From positions 30,278,125 to 30,342,124 of the forward strand of contig NC_084599.1 in assembly GCF_033807715.1 (NCBI RefSeq): 64,000 nt of DNA. Reading direction: 5' to 3'. The notes under the pieces are model-generated. The model worked only from the letters and a program-made list of their open reading frames with translations. It was not told the origin of the DNA and did not search any database. The position numbers were made by a program, and so were the translations under genes. Shown here piece after piece: positions 48,681 to 63,439 of the stretch (positions are counted from its first letter, which is position 1; each line of letters opens with the position of its first letter). Source of the stretch: Cololabis saira. Its lineage: Eukaryota > Chordata > Actinopteri > Beloniformes > Belonidae.

Positions 48681-50638
48681 CTTTTTTTTAACAATATACC
48701 ATTTAATAATGTTTTGTCAACATAGTCAGCGGTGTAGAAAGCAGAAATACTGCACTGAAGCCCTGAAAGACAGCTTGACTGAGCAGAGCAGTGGAGGCTT
48801 CACCTTTTGAACTGAGAGAGCCCACCATCAGTTACAGTTTTCCGTAGCGGCAAATATAAAGGTCTGACCAACAGACATGATCTTGATTTACTATTTCCTC
48901 AAATTTCTCCCAGACTTTACTTTTTCTATATGTGTATCTTGTTTTTAATTCCTCCATCGTCAACTTTTCCCTGACTCTCTCCATTACCTGCCTCGTGTCA
49001 CGCACACCTGTGCCTCTGCGTCGTGCTGCATCTTTGTGTCAATCAGCCAGGGTTGTCTTGATATTTATGGCTTACATAGCGTTTGCATCTGTATATGTAT
49101 ATATGTATATAAGTTGGATTTAAATATTAATTTCTAAGAACAGTTATTTAATAATAACCAGTCCGAACGAGCCTGATCTGCATATCATTACACATATTTT
49201 TGTCTGGCTCAGATCAGCCCGGGCATCAGTGATGCAGACGTGCGAGCGCTGGTGCCTGTGAAACTCATACTCATCAAGTGACGTCAATTAAGGACCCTGG
49301 TTACATGTTGGCTACCAAACATTTCCCCTGATTTGAGAAATATCAAGCCCTGATTGAGCTTACGTTGGTCCTTAGGAAAACCATTGCTGACCATTTTGAT
49401 AGAAACCTTCTACCATCACTTTTGAGCTGCAGTTACAGTTAGTCTGCTTTACGCATCAAAGGCTTTAATTTTCTGTAATTTTCTGTGTGCTAACATGTAA
49501 CACTATTTTAAAATACCTACTTTACTACTTTAAAAAAAAAGCATTCATGCTTTTTCTAAATCTCATCATATTTAGAGTTTTTCTAGTAAGTAATTAGAAT
49601 AGTTGGTCATCGTTTTTATTTGCTTATGTGACAACATGTTTGAATCTCATTTGACATAAGCATGTGAAAGCCCATAATAACATCAGCACAACTGGTGCTG
49701 ATATAACCTTTATTCTCAAGATAACTTATGCCCTCTTCCTGCTCCATAACGAGGTCTACTCTCCTGTTAACAATCGCGTTGCTGGAGAAGGTGGGGAGTA
49801 TACTTGATTTTGAGGGAAACGATTTACCGTCAGTGTCTCAGAATGCTGTCAAATCCAGTCAGACTTACTGCACTTTACCTGCCACTGGCCATAATGCAAC
49901 TGCAGCTTAAAATGTGACAGACTTGGCAAGGCATAAATAAGGATTAGCTGTTTGTCATATGTGCTGTATAGAATAGAAGCTGCATGTCTAAGTTGAATAT
50001 AAAATGCAACTCAGCTTTTAATGTCAGTTGGGAATGGCTGGAACATGGATTAAATTAAAAAAAAAAAATCTTCAAAGTAACACTTTACACTGTTGGTGGA
50101 ATTTTATTTCTATGGAATTGGGTGCTAAACCACCAGATAGCCATATGACATGGTATAATTAGGAATGTAATTTCTGTGCACGTCTCTAGAAGGTATAAGA
50201 CCCACGGTGGAACGAGACTCGGGGAGCTGAAGCAGGTGACAGCCCAGTGTCTCACTGGTGCAGGAACTAAAACCTTAAGCACACTGGTCAAATGTCCTTA
50301 AGCTTCTCTTACCAAGTTTACAACATACTTTCTGTCCTTTAACTGTGTGTAACTGTATGCTACAATAATTTTGTATCTGTAAATGTGTGCCGCTGGGAGT
50401 TTACGAGTATGTCCTCTGCTCTTATCTCTTTACACGTTAATATCACCACCATTTTTGTCCGAAACTGCCTGGACCAGCTTTCTTTTGGTTGTTTTTCCTT
50501 TCTTTTTTTTAAGTTTTACTTTGTGTTGAATTAGTTTTTCAAACCCCAACTCTGGTGAGCAAAAACAGTGAAACACAGAGAGATCTGATTGCATTGAACA
50601 GTGATTCAGTTTTGTTAGTGATTCAGTTTCTTCAATCG

Positions 50639-50642
<4 letters not shown>
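48681..50642. other. 2 kb without recognised genes
   Basis: AT-rich unique-looking sequence with short frames lacking domains. An A run lies at 50057-50070. Confidence 0.4.

Positions 50643-50689
<47 letters not shown>
50643..50689. repeat. (TG)n microsatellite, 47 bp
   Basis: A pure TG tract. Confidence 0.95.
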
Positions 50690-50692
<3 letters not shown>

Positions 50693-53600
50693 TGTAGTGA
50701 TGAATATCATTTTTCTTTTTGAAAATTTTTCATTGTGAAAATGTCATAAAGAAAAGAATTGTCATGTCTCTTTTTAATGCCAAAATATATCATACAACTG
50801 GAATGACTGAAGAGATTAACACAGAGGTTAAAAATAAGACATTCATTTTAAATATACGAGGACCACTCTCAGTCATGGACTTCCACTGACAAGGGCTTAA
50901 GCACACAAACTCCTCCTGATTCATCTTACACAGCAGACCACCTACAGCACGCTGTATTTATCAAAGTTAAGGTCAGGTCACACAAAAACAAATTAATCCG
51001 TGTGCCTGCGTGAAGCGTTTGATCCTGCAGGTTTGGCGATGTAGTCACCAGCCACTGACACGCTATCCAGCCAGAAACATGCTACTGCTAGTCCGGCAGA
51101 TTAGGATTTTCCTTTTTTTTTTCTTTTGAGCTCTTCGGCACAGGATCATTAACTCCTCCGGGCATTTATTAAGTGCCGTAAACAACATTTTCATATTCAA
51201 AAGTTACTTTTAAAAGAAAACAATGTGTTAAAAGTGTAGCTTTATTTCTAACAGGACATAGGTGAGATGAAAAACGTGTGTAGCGTTTGCTTCTGTATCA
51301 TATCTGTAAGCATTCTTGCGTGCAATAGTTTAGATCTTGAGTTAACCAAATGGGTTTCACATTTTACAGACGTGCATGCAGTTGTGGTCAAAGTAGAGTT
51401 TGGGTCATTTCTGCAAGAGATTCATATGCATAAGCAACTCATGGTGTAGGACAGGCATTTTTCCTGCAACTTCTCTTTCAAAATTGGATTCTGTGTTGTT
51501 TGCTGTTTTATTTTTATATTTCAATGAGTAAACAGTGTTCAGTCTGTGACTCCAAATGTTCTTGCCTGCAGAAGGACTGCGAATGGACCGGGTGGACCCT
51601 TGCAGCCTGGTGAAAACTATGACATTCAGGTCCTTGCACAGAAGAGGATGTGGTTACCATGAACTGCCTCTTTAGTGAAGGAGCCCAAGTAAAGCTGAAT
51701 GGTGGTAAGACGCAACAACAGCTCCATCTATTTACTCCCGGGGGAAACATGTGACCTGCTGTTGGTTAAGGGCTCAAATCTGCCGGTCACTTGTGATCCG
51801 AGTTCGAACGCAGAAACTCAACTTAAACACCCGTCCCGGTGTCACACACACATCCTGTCTGTCATCCAAGTCACATGATGTGAGACATCCACCAGCTGTG
51901 TGTTTCCCCTCAAACGCACACATGCACACACATAATCACACGCGTACACAGAGTTAAGTTCAGGCTCATTCACCTGGGTGGGCCTGTCTGTCTGGCAGTA
52001 GTGTGAGGATTAGACCAGAGATTAGACTGACAAAACACACACAACAACAGGAGGAAGTCAGCGTTGTACGTGTGTAACTGAAAGAGAAAGAGAGGGAGAG
52101 TGGGGATGAGAGAAAGAGATGGGGAAGTTGGGTGTATGCACTTTCACATGTGTGTGTGTGAGCAGCGCTCAGCCTCGGAGGAATCTCCCAGACGAGTCAC
52201 TCTCGCGCTCTCTTCTAAGTCATCCAACCATTCAAGCCAAATCTTTTATTAATCCTTTCAGTTAACGGTGCATTCCATTCAAATCTGCCTTTAAAACTTT
52301 ATGCTAACTGTGCATTCCATTCAAGTCAACTCATTCAAAAAGATATTACACTGAACCCAGACAGGAAGAGATAATTGTTTTTCAGAAGCTTCAGACTTAC
52401 GTGAAACTGTCCCCTACCTTCAGCCTAATTTTAGACTTTAATCCTGGTTCAGTACGCCCATTCCTGACTCACCCTCAGTCTGACAGTTCCCTCGGGTTCA
52501 GAAGTGACAGCAAAGAGGTGGATTCTTCGAAGCTGACAAACCACTTGAGGTTATTGTTTTCTGAAGCAAAACAGGAAGCTAAACTTGGCACTCGAGCAGC
52601 ACGTCTGCGCACAGGAAAAACTAAGTGTGACACAACGGTGGCATAAACGTGTGATTTGTTTACTGAAGTTTAATAATGTCCATGATTAGCACTTCTGCAG
52701 AGGCTGTGTGACCTGATCATCTCCGCTGCTCTGTTTCAACATCTTTTTCACCTGCGAGGGAAACGTTTTCAGCAAAATGTCCCAACTAAAAAGTTTGGTG
52801 GTTGAAATTACATCAGCAAAATACACCGTCAATATCTCAGATCTTATCTGTTACGGAAATTATTGTCTTTCATTTCCGAACCTGTATCCAGTCCCATGCA
52901 ATTGCAAGTTACTGGTCTTAATTTCCAACTAGCCACCTCACAGGTCTTGACATTTTGAATTGCATCAATCACAGATTATATAAAAACCGTGTGTTATTGC
53001 CCTTTAACAAAGCGAACACGTGCAGCACAACATGCAGAATACACATCCAATGCAAATGTTGGCCGGCAACGTCAAGCCGGGTAATGATGATGTGTAGTAA
53101 GGTTTAAGTCGGCGATTACCATCAAACTGCTTTCTTTCTCTTACTTTTAATAATAATTCATTCATTCATTATTAATTAATTTATTTAGCACTTTTAACTG
53201 CAAGAGAAAACTAAATATTAGCTTTATGGGTATTCAGATTGGTCATCTCACATTTATATTTTTCATCAGCAAGATCACTTAACATTCAGATAAACACAAG
53301 AATAACTTGCACAAGTAATTTTTTTGTAAAACAGTGACAGTTCCGTTACACAGGATGCTTTGGCCCAGTGTTCCCTCAGAAGTTACAGTAATTATGACAT
53401 GTGAAATACGTGCACACATTTACACTGCTTTAAGTCTGAGACATAAATTTAGGTGTGTTAAAGTCTCAATCACTTGCCACATGTCGGCTGATAGATGTGC
53501 ACTGCGGCATGTGGCCTTTAATCTTTGTTGTTTTTTTTTTCTAGAGGAATCCAACAGATCTTACCATTAGCAAGAAACAAACTTCTGAGTGCAACTGAGA

Positions 53601-56422
53601 TAAACCTTGAGTGTTTGTATATGAGCTCGCCGCCTCAGACAGACAAAAGTGGACACTCAAAGTGGACACTCAGTGGACAGACAGCAGGGCTGGACACCAT
53701 AGACTATTGTGACGTGACTTACTGTGAGTACAATAAAAACTTTGCAGCTACATAATTTAATATTTGTTGAATTGTTTCTTCAGAAAATTACTTTTTGAGG
53801 ACTTTCAACCATATACCTCAGCTTGCAGTCTTTATTTCATGAATGGCAAACATATCTCACTTACTCTGAGCCTTTGTCACTAACATGCTTACGTGCAAAT
53901 GAAGCTCTGAGGGGAAATAATATGAAAGGAATCAAGATCTAAATCTTTTTAAGATTTAGGGAGACCCATAGGCAGAATAGCAATGAAATACTACTATTTG
54001 ATTGTTGCATTTTCCTCACCTTTCACTGAGCAATATATATCCAAAAGTTGTGACAGGTTTCCATATAACCACAGTAACTCATCTAAGACTTGCTCAAGGG
54101 TAAACTATTTTACACAGCCACCAGTTTGGAGGTTGGATGAGGTCTAGATGGTGGAATTTACAGTGTTTGGAGGTAGATGTTACTTCAGTCTACACACCTT
54201 TTACTCATTTGAGCCATCTGAAAAGCACTTATGTTTTTCACTTTTGATTTTTCCATGAGTGACATTTTAGATCAGCTATAAACACTTTTGATTTCTAAAG
54301 AATTAAAGCTCCACATCATAGCAACTGTTTTTGAGAAACCCTGGCTGGTTGTACTGCAAAAACTCATTTGTCTGAGAAAGTAAAAATGCCTTTATTCAGG
54401 AAAACATTAGAAGACTATTATGGACTATTTTGCTCATTTTAAGAATTCCAGTCTAGATCATTTTTCTTATCCAATTGGCAAAGCATGGCTTAAACAACAT
54501 TTCTGCTTCTATGAAATGTGAAAGAATAGGTGTGATTCTGCACAGCAAAAGCTACTCAACCAGATCCTTTTAACGGACTGACAAATGCACGTGAGCGTGT
54601 TTTGATACGCCAGGTCAGAGATCGGGTCAGAGCTGTCATTCAAGATGGATGTGAGTGTAAAGCTCTACCTGTCACTAGTGTCATTATCAACACACTGCAC
54701 TGGACCAGGTTCATTCCATGCAGTCTGGTCTGCAGTAGCGTGTGTATGTGTGTGTGTGTTGATGGGGGCGCAAAAGGCTCGCTCATGTTTATCTTGCGCA
54801 TCAAGATGGGCTGTAAGCAGGCAAACACATTCACGGTTTTATTGCTTCTTCTGTGCGTGTACATTTATTATTGCTTTACATTTTTCAGAAGGCATCTGGG
54901 TGTCTTTTGTCTGGGTTACAGCTGTTTGACCGATGTGGTCGCAACACATTCAGTCAGCATGACCTAAGCGCAGAAACTAAAAGAACGGACTTCAGCTAAT
55001 ACGGTTACCGTGTACATTTGAGAAAGAATACATTGAAATTAAAGAAAAGGGGATTCCTTTTGTTGTTTTCTTGTTTTCCCTTTATGCCTTTATGCGGAAC
55101 ACAAATGCTCTCCTGCATCCGTGCATACATGTGTAAGTGCTCATGCTTGCATGTAGCGTGGCCCTTTGGAGCCCTTTCGTCAGTGTGTATTGTCTAGGCC
55201 AGTGATAGAAGTGGTTTTGAGGTGGGGCGGAAGTTTTCCAGGAGCCATTTGTGAGGACGTCAGTCCCTGAGACTAAACAGGAGGGAACGCAGGTTCTCGG
55301 AGAGCGGCTTAACGTGCTTCAGGACAAATGCAATAAATCACATCATCAGTACCAGTTCTACCAAGGGTTATTAACATAAAGCTTTTTGAGCTGTTTAGAA
55401 TTGTGTCTGGTTCACACCAAAGCCTTTATTAAATGTTTTTAAAGTTTTTTTTTTTGTTATTTATGTAGCAGATGCTACAGGCTGCATACAATGCTTAAAA
55501 ATACGAAGCTATTGAGTTCTAATTATTCCTGCAGGGTAAAAAGGTCAAGGTAGTTTCTTCCTTCTCTGAGGATTTTTGGTAATTCTCTACACCTGCCACA
55601 AACTAATACCCTCCATTTTAATAACACAGGTGCATTTATCACATCAGTCATGCTTCAGAGACAGAATGCTTTTTCAAGTTCCTCCATCAGGAGGACCTTG
55701 GCTTTCTTGACATTTTCCAGCTTTTACTTTTTTGTGTATTGTCCCTCAAGCATTTTGACTCACATCTTCTATTCAAAAACCTTTCTCATCTCTATACATT
55801 TTGAGAATGTGTGTGTATAAAGTTTTCCATTGCGTGTTAAAAAAAAAGCTGTCTCCAATCTGCATATCTTAGATATTTTCCTGTCTTCTCTGCGCTTCAA
55901 GGGTGGTCTTGACTGATCTCTTAACTCTGACATACCAGTCAAAACAGCACAATCTGTGTGTGCAAGCATGTGTGTAGTAGTGAGGGTATGATTCAGAACT
56001 CATAACACTTAAACAAGGTTTTAACATACCCCTATTTAGGGTTTCAGCCAGCATTAAGTGTGGGGAGGGTTATGAGACAACAACCACTTTGTTCTGGTAG
56101 ATTTCTACTTTTCCATTCCAGTTAAATCCCCTGCAGAAGAAAAAATACAGATATGATTATCAAACAGAATATTTTCCTCAGCTTAAATGAAAACAGATTG
56201 CTATGAAGTTTAAAGTTTTCAAACTTTAGGTTGTATTTAACATAAGACAAATTAATATAACGGTATTATCGGTTGTATGATTCAGGTCATAATATTTCTT
56301 TTGAAACTATTTACATTTTTCTTTTCATGGTGTCAGTTTTTGGTGGAAGATGTTTAATCGGCTGTCAAAGAATGGCACAAAGTAATGTAAATAAGTTCAA
56401 AGCCATATTAAGTTGGTAACAC
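50690..56422. other. 5.7 kb without confirmed genes
   Basis: No transposon with matching ends was found. A splice-flanked open segment at 53545-53723 is the best possible exon of the window and is described as a finding. A frame at 54602-54967 crosses a TG patch and shows no domain. Confidence 0.35.
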
Positions 56423-56800
56423 AAGGCAAGGGAAGTTAATTTATATAACACAATTCAACAAGAAGGTTATTCAAAGTGCTTTACAGAGACATTGAAACAT
56501 AAATTAACAGCAAGATTTGAAACTCAAGCTTTAAAGTACCAGTGCAGATTTGGAGCTTTATTCAAATGCAGCTGAGAACAGGTGTGGCTTCAACCTGGAC
56601 TTAAATAAAGTGTGTTTCATCTGATCTGAAGCATTCTGGGAGTTTGTTCCAGCCGTATGGAACTGAAAAGCTGAATGCAGCTTCTCCAAGTCTGGTTCTG
56701 ACTCTGGGGACTGATAAAAAAACGGATCGAGATTAACCTGAGGGGTCCGGGAGGTTCATACTGGGTCAGCAGGTCACTGATGTATTTTGTTTCTAGATCA
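56423..56800. repeat. Fish LINE 3' UTR-type repeat
   Basis: AAGGCAAGGGAAGTTAATTT, TTATTCAAAGTGCTTTACAG, GGGAGTTTGTTCCAGCCGTA, GAATGCAGCTTCTCCAAGTC and GGGTCCGGGAGGTTCATACT occur in the order of a widespread teleost repeat that I recognise as a LINE tail. No coding frame is present. Confidence 0.65.
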
Positions 56801-57246
56801 TTCACATATTTAATTATTTATGTTTTTTCGTAGTGAACAAACATTTTTATGTGAGTATCAGTTCCCTGATTTATCCCCTTTAAACGACCATCTTCTAACT
56901 TTCGGGCAGCTATTTTTTTTTATATAGGTACACAGCATTTTATTTCCATTGTGTCTTTTTTTTGTCTCATAGCAAATATTCTTGGATCAATCTCCTTGTA
57001 TTTGTTGGCATCTCTTTCCTGCCCCCCTCCTAACAGCCAACCCCTTTCAGGGAGGCTCACGGTCTCGTTCTCTAAATAGCTAGTTTTTTCATTTTTATCA
57101 TCCTGTGAAAAATAAGGATCCAATATGATGTGTTGGGTTACTTTATTGCATGGGATAATATCATAAGGAATTGGGCTGAACTTGAAGGAATTGGACTATA
57201 AATGGATTATAGCAACATTGATTTGACTTGAATAAGATCATGATCA

Positions 57247-57312
57247 AGTTTTGAAACTCAAGATTAAATGTATCGGTGTAGATTTGGAGCTTTATTCAAA
57301 TGCAGCTGAGAA
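57247..57312. repeat. Partial second copy of 56513-56580
   Basis: The stretch TGAAACTCAAGATTAAATGT followed by TCGGTGTAGATTTGGAGCTT and TATTCAAATGCAGCTGAGAA repeats, with few changes, part of the repeat at 56513-56580. The similarity stops on both sides. Confidence 0.8.
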
Positions 57313-57874
57313 TTAGAGTCAATTGGATTGTACTTTGACCTTGTTTACTTTTTTCTCAAAAGACCCTTAAGATGACTTTAGTTAGGGATTGGTGCTCTAC
57401 CAAAAAAAAAAAAGTAAAAAAGAAAAAGAATGAAATCAAAAGAAGGTGATTGATTCTCTCTGCAGGACTCAGGAGTTGTCGTTGGTGTGCAATTACTGCT
57501 GACTGAGACTAATGCAAATAAGGGGAATTGTGATTGAGCGTGCTAGAGGCAACGGTAAACCACAAATCTTCACCAGCATAATTGTCTAGGAAAACTTGAA
57601 CTGGCATGCAGGTGAAGTCATTGATTTGGTTTTTGTTTATTTAATTTTTTTTTTTAATTTTTTTAATTTTTACACATTATGTGGTTTCATCTACTCCCGA
57701 GGCTCCAGGTGCAGCAAACAAATTTAGCCTTCACTAGACTATACCACAGCATTTCTATCAATCACCATCAGAGCTGGAGTCAGTGATCAGCAGATTACAG
57801 TGCTGATTTCAGTTTTGCAACAATGCTTTTGTTCTATTTTAATTCATAAATTAATCATGGACCTTCCCCCACAG
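57313..57874. other. No gene; A-rich and T-rich runs
   Basis: A-rich DNA near 57400-57430 and T-rich DNA near 57640-57670; no element ends recognised. Confidence 0.4.
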
Positions 57875-59068
<1,194 letters not shown>

Positions 59069-59404
59069 GATTACACACATGTTGAGAAAAACAAAGTGCA
59101 AGGGGGCAGGTTGACTCTTGTAACAGAGAAACAGTTTGCAGAGGAGACGGAGAGAGTGAGAGGCATTAGGAGGTTGATCTAAGGCGTGGCTCACATTCAC
59201 TTACTCGGTTGGGTCCGGAGGGTTGGGGGTAGAGACGCCGGCACTTTTAAAGAAATGTTACCAAAACAACGATTTCTGCCCAGCAGGTGTTGTTTTCTGT
59301 CTGGGTAGAAAATACGACTGTAAGTAGAGCAGTGGATTTGTTCCATGCTCTTGATTTGAAAGGTAACAATGGCACTGTGGCTATCAAATTTTGATGGAGA
59401 CTGC

Positions 59405-59705
59405 ACAGCTAAAAAAAAATAAGGTTTCCTTTTTTTTTTTATTTTTTTTTTTACTTTTTTCATGACTTGAAATGGAAACACGTCCTTGATTTAATTCACA
59501 AGTTTTTCTTAAAGTTAACCATATATACACCTTGAGTGAATTACATCTATCGTTGTATTACAGCTAAAAAAATAACGTTTCCTTTTTCTTTTCTTTTCTT
59601 TCTTACCTTTTTCACGACTGGAAATGGAAACACGTCCTTGATTTAATTCACAACAAGTTTTTCTTAAAGTTAACCATATATACACCTTGAATGAATTACA
59701 TCTAT
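59405..59705. repeat. Tandem duplication, ~150 bp unit, two copies
   Basis: Unit one (59405-59559) and unit two (59560-59705) share ACAGCTAAAAAAA, GAAATGGAAACACGTCCTTG, CAAGTTTTTCTTAAAGTTAA and CCATATATACACCTTGA in the same order. They differ mainly in the T/TTTC-rich part. The two copies are adjacent, so this is a local duplication. Confidence 0.93.
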
Positions 59706-60871
59706 TGTCACCTTTTTAATGGCCAAAATGCAAAACCTCCTATCTGAAAAAGAGTACTTTTTTTTGTGGTTGTTGAGAAAACCAAATATACTTCTTTTTT
59801 TTTCTTCCAGAATCCCATTTCTTTGGGATATCCAGTATATGCTATGATACACTATTTTTGGACTAAGTTACTATTTCATATGTTAACAATACTAGACTAT
59901 TGCAAAGTCCAGTTTGGATGATTTCCCACACTTTTACTTCATTAATTTGCAGATGGGAGCTACTGGAGAAGTACATCCTCGGACAAGACCATGAACCTTA
60001 GTTGTAATGTGTATTTGGGATTTTCTTTGAGAAGAGCTCCCTCTTCTAACTTGGCTTCATGAAATCTGGTGTGTTAGCCATTGGGTAACCTTTCTGACAA
60101 AAACAAACATGCAAAAAAAACAACAGCCAGAATAAAATAGTGATAAAAACCAATCAATACAATAAAACATAGAGAATTTAAAAGAATCTACTTATAAGTG
60201 GTGAAGAATAGTTCAGTGTATTTATAGCAAGAGAAAGTGTCAGTGACTTCTGTAATTAGATTAGCTCCTCACATGGCTGGCTAACATCCTCTAACCCCTC
60301 TAATAAGCTTTGTACGTATCATTATTCGTATTAGACAGGAATTAAAACACTGATCTGTTTGTGCTTCTTGTTTTCTGTCGGTGTGTATGCGTGAGAGAGA
60401 GCTGTCGTAGGTTTAATGCAGTGCTTTTCAGTTTGTCTGTGAACATTGACATGAAACTCTCATTACAATACTGTTAATCCCTTCCTGTGACTTTCAACAT
60501 GCTTTCAAAAACACACACCAGACACACGTACACAAAACACTTGCCTCTTATCAGTGAGGTGATTTGTCATTCAGGAGAGAATGGTTCGCATTTCTTTCTC
60601 TTTTATTGAAAGAACGTTGGTGCGTCTTATTTTTAATACATCATTTAGAACATTTACAAAAAATAGCAATGTTGAACACTTAAAAAAAGAAACATGATGG
60701 TTATAAAAATGAAGAAAGCAGCTGAAAAGTCATCCTTCAAACAAAATTACACACTTCATTAAAAGAAAGCCACATTATGTGACAGTACTGCTGGTACTTT
60801 TGTATTTTAGTATATTCAAGCAGCAGACTTATCATCACAATGTGCAGCTCGGACTGAGATTTTCCTACTTG
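59706..60871. other. 1.2 kb without recognised genes
   Basis: AT-rich sequence, no element ends or domain-bearing frames. Confidence 0.4.
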
Positions 60872-60990
60872 GCAAGGCGAGTTTATTTGTATAGCACATT
60901 CCATGTACAAGACAATTCAAAGTGCTTTAAACAAAATTATTTTTAAATCATGCATTAAAACGTAAAAAGAATTTAAAAGCAAAAATTAAA
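60872..60990. repeat. Short fish repeat (TTTATTTGTATAGCAC block)
   Basis: AAGGCGAGTTTATTTGTATA, GCACATTCCATGTACAAGAC and AATTCAAAGTGCTTTAAACA form a repeat block that is very common in fish genomes, often at LINE tails. It lies just upstream of the LINE reverse transcriptase relic in the same orientation. Confidence 0.6.
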
Positions 60991-61039
60991 GACAGACAGA
61001 CATAAGTTAAAAAGAATAAAACTTTCCCAAAGTTAACGG

Positions 61040-61800
61040 TAATAAATTTGAACTCCTCCTCCTGGGTACCAAAGCTTCCCTCTCCAGAACTGGCAGTTTT
61101 CCCATCACTAATGACAGTTCCAGTTTCCTTCTCGCCTCAGGCTAAGAGTCTGGGTGTCATCCTCGACATTGTTTTCTTTCAAAACTCACATCAATAACAT
61201 AACCTGGTCAGCATATTTCCATTTACGCAATATGAATCTGCCCTTTCTCCAACCCTCAGACCACTGCCTCCCGGTCCACAGTCTCCTCACATCCCGCCTT
61301 GATTATTGTTACCCCCTTCTCTTTGGTCTCCCCAAAAAATCTCTTCATAAACTCCAACTGGTCCACAACTCAGCAGCCCAAATCATCACATGAACCCCAT
61401 CTTTTCAACACATCGCCCTGCAGAAGCTCCACTGGCTCCCAGTTTAATTCAGAATCACCTTTAAAATACTCCTCCACACCTTCGAAGCCATCCACAACCG
61501 CAGACTCACAACACATCAGTTTCAAACTGACTACAACTAATAATCTCTTTTTTATCTTATCTTTTTATATTGTTCTTTACTGATGATACTGTCTTATCTA
61601 TTTTATTATGGTCTCTTTTAACTGTCAGGTGTTCAATTCAATTCAATTCAATTTTATTTATATAGCGTCTAATACAACAAAAGTTGTCTCTAGACGCTTT
61701 CCAGAGACCCATACCCAGAACATGACCCCCGAGCAGTTATTACATAAACAAGGTGTCCTTGAGTACCTTGAAAGGCACTGTTAAATAAAATGCATTGCTA
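61040..61800 (+). pseudogene. L2-type LINE reverse transcriptase C-terminal relic
   Basis: The plus strand codes, in three frames joined by frameshifts, LLLGTKASLSRTGSF, then KSLGVILDI, FKTHINNITWSAYFHLRN, LLTSRLDYCYPLLFGLPKKS, LHKLQLVHNSAAQIIT and LHWLPV-like residues. This is the conserved region after the reverse transcriptase catalytic core (thumb and C-terminal part) of L2/CR1-type fish LINEs. The finger/palm region with the catalytic YADD motif is missing, so it is a 5'-truncated dead copy. A tail TTGAAAGGCACTGTTAAATA / AAATGCATTGCTATT follows near 61770-61800. Confidence 0.82.
61630..61750. repeat. Small repeat inserted in the LINE tail
   Basis: TTCAATTCAATTCAATTCAA at 61631 leads into TTTTATTTATATAGCGTC and CTAGACGCTTTCCAGAGACC, a common fish repeat block. 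AGGTGT occurs on both sides (61627-61632 and 61751-61756), which suggests insertion into the LINE 3' tail. Confidence 0.55.
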
Positions 61801-62688
61801 TTGTTCCACTTTGGTACTTTGAATAAGACGTTTCACCAATGTTCTCATGAAACTTTGTCACTCTTTTTGAAACAAGCAAATGGTACATCTCTACACACAC
61901 TGTAGGGGTTATTACTTATCATAATTGTTAAATTGATTGTTTTAAAATAATGTTATTTTATTATGTACATGCTTTATACGGGTAGTCTTTTCAAAATTGA
62001 AAAAAAAAAAGATTTCTTGTATGCAAAGCATGTTTGTGCATTCGAAGAGTGCAATCTCTTTTTACCTTGGAGGTAAACAGATGGAAAGTGAAAAGAAATA
62101 AATGACAGGAGTGATGGGAGAGGGGGAGGCTCCAGCCTGCCGTCTGCCATGCAGAGAGGGCATGTTTACGAGTGCCATTTATAAAAAAAAAAGACACTGC
62201 TCTCGGGGAGAAGCTTTTTGGTTCCCAACAGGTCTAATTTTGTTTGTTTGGGTTGTTTTAGATATGCTACAATTATGAGGCACCATGAGTGGATGTGAGC
62301 GTAAGTGTGTGTGTTTGGGGGCGGGGTGGGGGGCTTATCTGATCTTGTACCTCTTTTTCAAATTAAAAAGCATGACTTTTTCCAGAAATGAATAGAGTGG
62401 CATCTGAATATAATGTTTGACACGTCATCTCAGTTTTCCAGAATGATAACAGACCTCCGTCTGGATTCCTTCACCAGTTGAGCTTGAAGCAGGTGTCAAC
62501 AACAATTTAAGAAACTTGCTTTGAGACTGACAACAGATAAAAAGTGTGGATGGGTATGTGAGCAAAGTTGTCGACTGCACAATTGAAGCTGAGTGGTTTT
62601 GCTTCTCAGCTAAAAAGGAAGCAATGCAACCCAGGTGTAACAGAGACAACTTCTGTGCCGATGAGATGCTTTTTGTGTATGTTGCCAC
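61801..62688. other. No gene seen
   Basis: AT-rich sequence with A runs at 62000-62011 and a short TG/G-rich patch near 62300-62330. No domain-bearing frame. Confidence 0.4.
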
Positions 62689-63358
62689 TAGGCCTGGGGA
62701 TCGATTCAAATATCAAGAATCGATTCGATTCCGATTCTTAAGATTCAGAATCGATTATCACGCTTTGATTCGATCGAATTCGATCCGATATTGATTTGGG
62801 TTACTGTTAATAAAACTGTTTTTTCAGCTGTTGCATGAATTATATGACTGTCTAGTTATGCAAAATATTAATACTAGTATTATATTGAGATTCAACAGCA
62901 AGTATTGGCAGCTAATGATGCTGTAAGGACCAATCACCTCCCAGAATGCTGATAGAACTACTTTCAGAAACATCGTGTGGGTCAGAATTATCAAACAGAT
63001 CCAGGGCAGCAAACAGAGGACGAAAGAAATCGCTTTTATTTTTTCCCCATTTATGAGAATTTGGTTTTTAACATTTATGCAAATGTAACCCCAAGACAGT
63101 ATATAAAGCAAAGAAATATAGACAATTTATGCAATTATAACTGAAAACTTTAATGTTTTCATACCTTTAAACATATTTAAAGGCAAAAACATGGCACCAG
63201 TTATTCTTGTGTCCAACAAAGTACCAAAAGTTGTAATGTAATGATGAAAAAAAACAAAAACAATTTTTTTTCGATATTTAGACATATGAATCGATTTTTC
63301 GGAATGAATATGAGAATCGACTTAAAATCGGAGAATCCATCTTTTCAACACAGGCCTA
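62689..63358. mobile_element. Short hAT element with GTTGCCAC duplication
   Basis: TAGGCCTG at 62689 and its near complement CAGGCCTA ending at 63358 are the ends, with perfect GTTGCCAC copies at 62681-62688 and 63359-63366. The subterminal zones are dense in CGATT/AATCG motifs, more strongly on the left. Internal frames on either strand show no transposase motif, so it is non-autonomous. Confidence 0.9.
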
Positions 63359-63439
63359 GTTGCCACATTTGCATTTCTCTTTTCATGCCAATCACTTATC
63401 AGCGCCAGCTCATCACTGGCCATATCAATAGTCTTTTAT

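Noticed and set aside
54353..54500. Possible repeat end (ACTGCAAAAACTC), also near 40963
   Set aside because: The short match to a fish repeat terminus is not followed by a matching opposite end or target duplication.
54602..54967. 121-codon open frame with a hydrophobic stretch
   Set aside because: It crosses a TG patch, overlaps other frames of similar length in different phases and on the other strand, and shows no domain or splice context.
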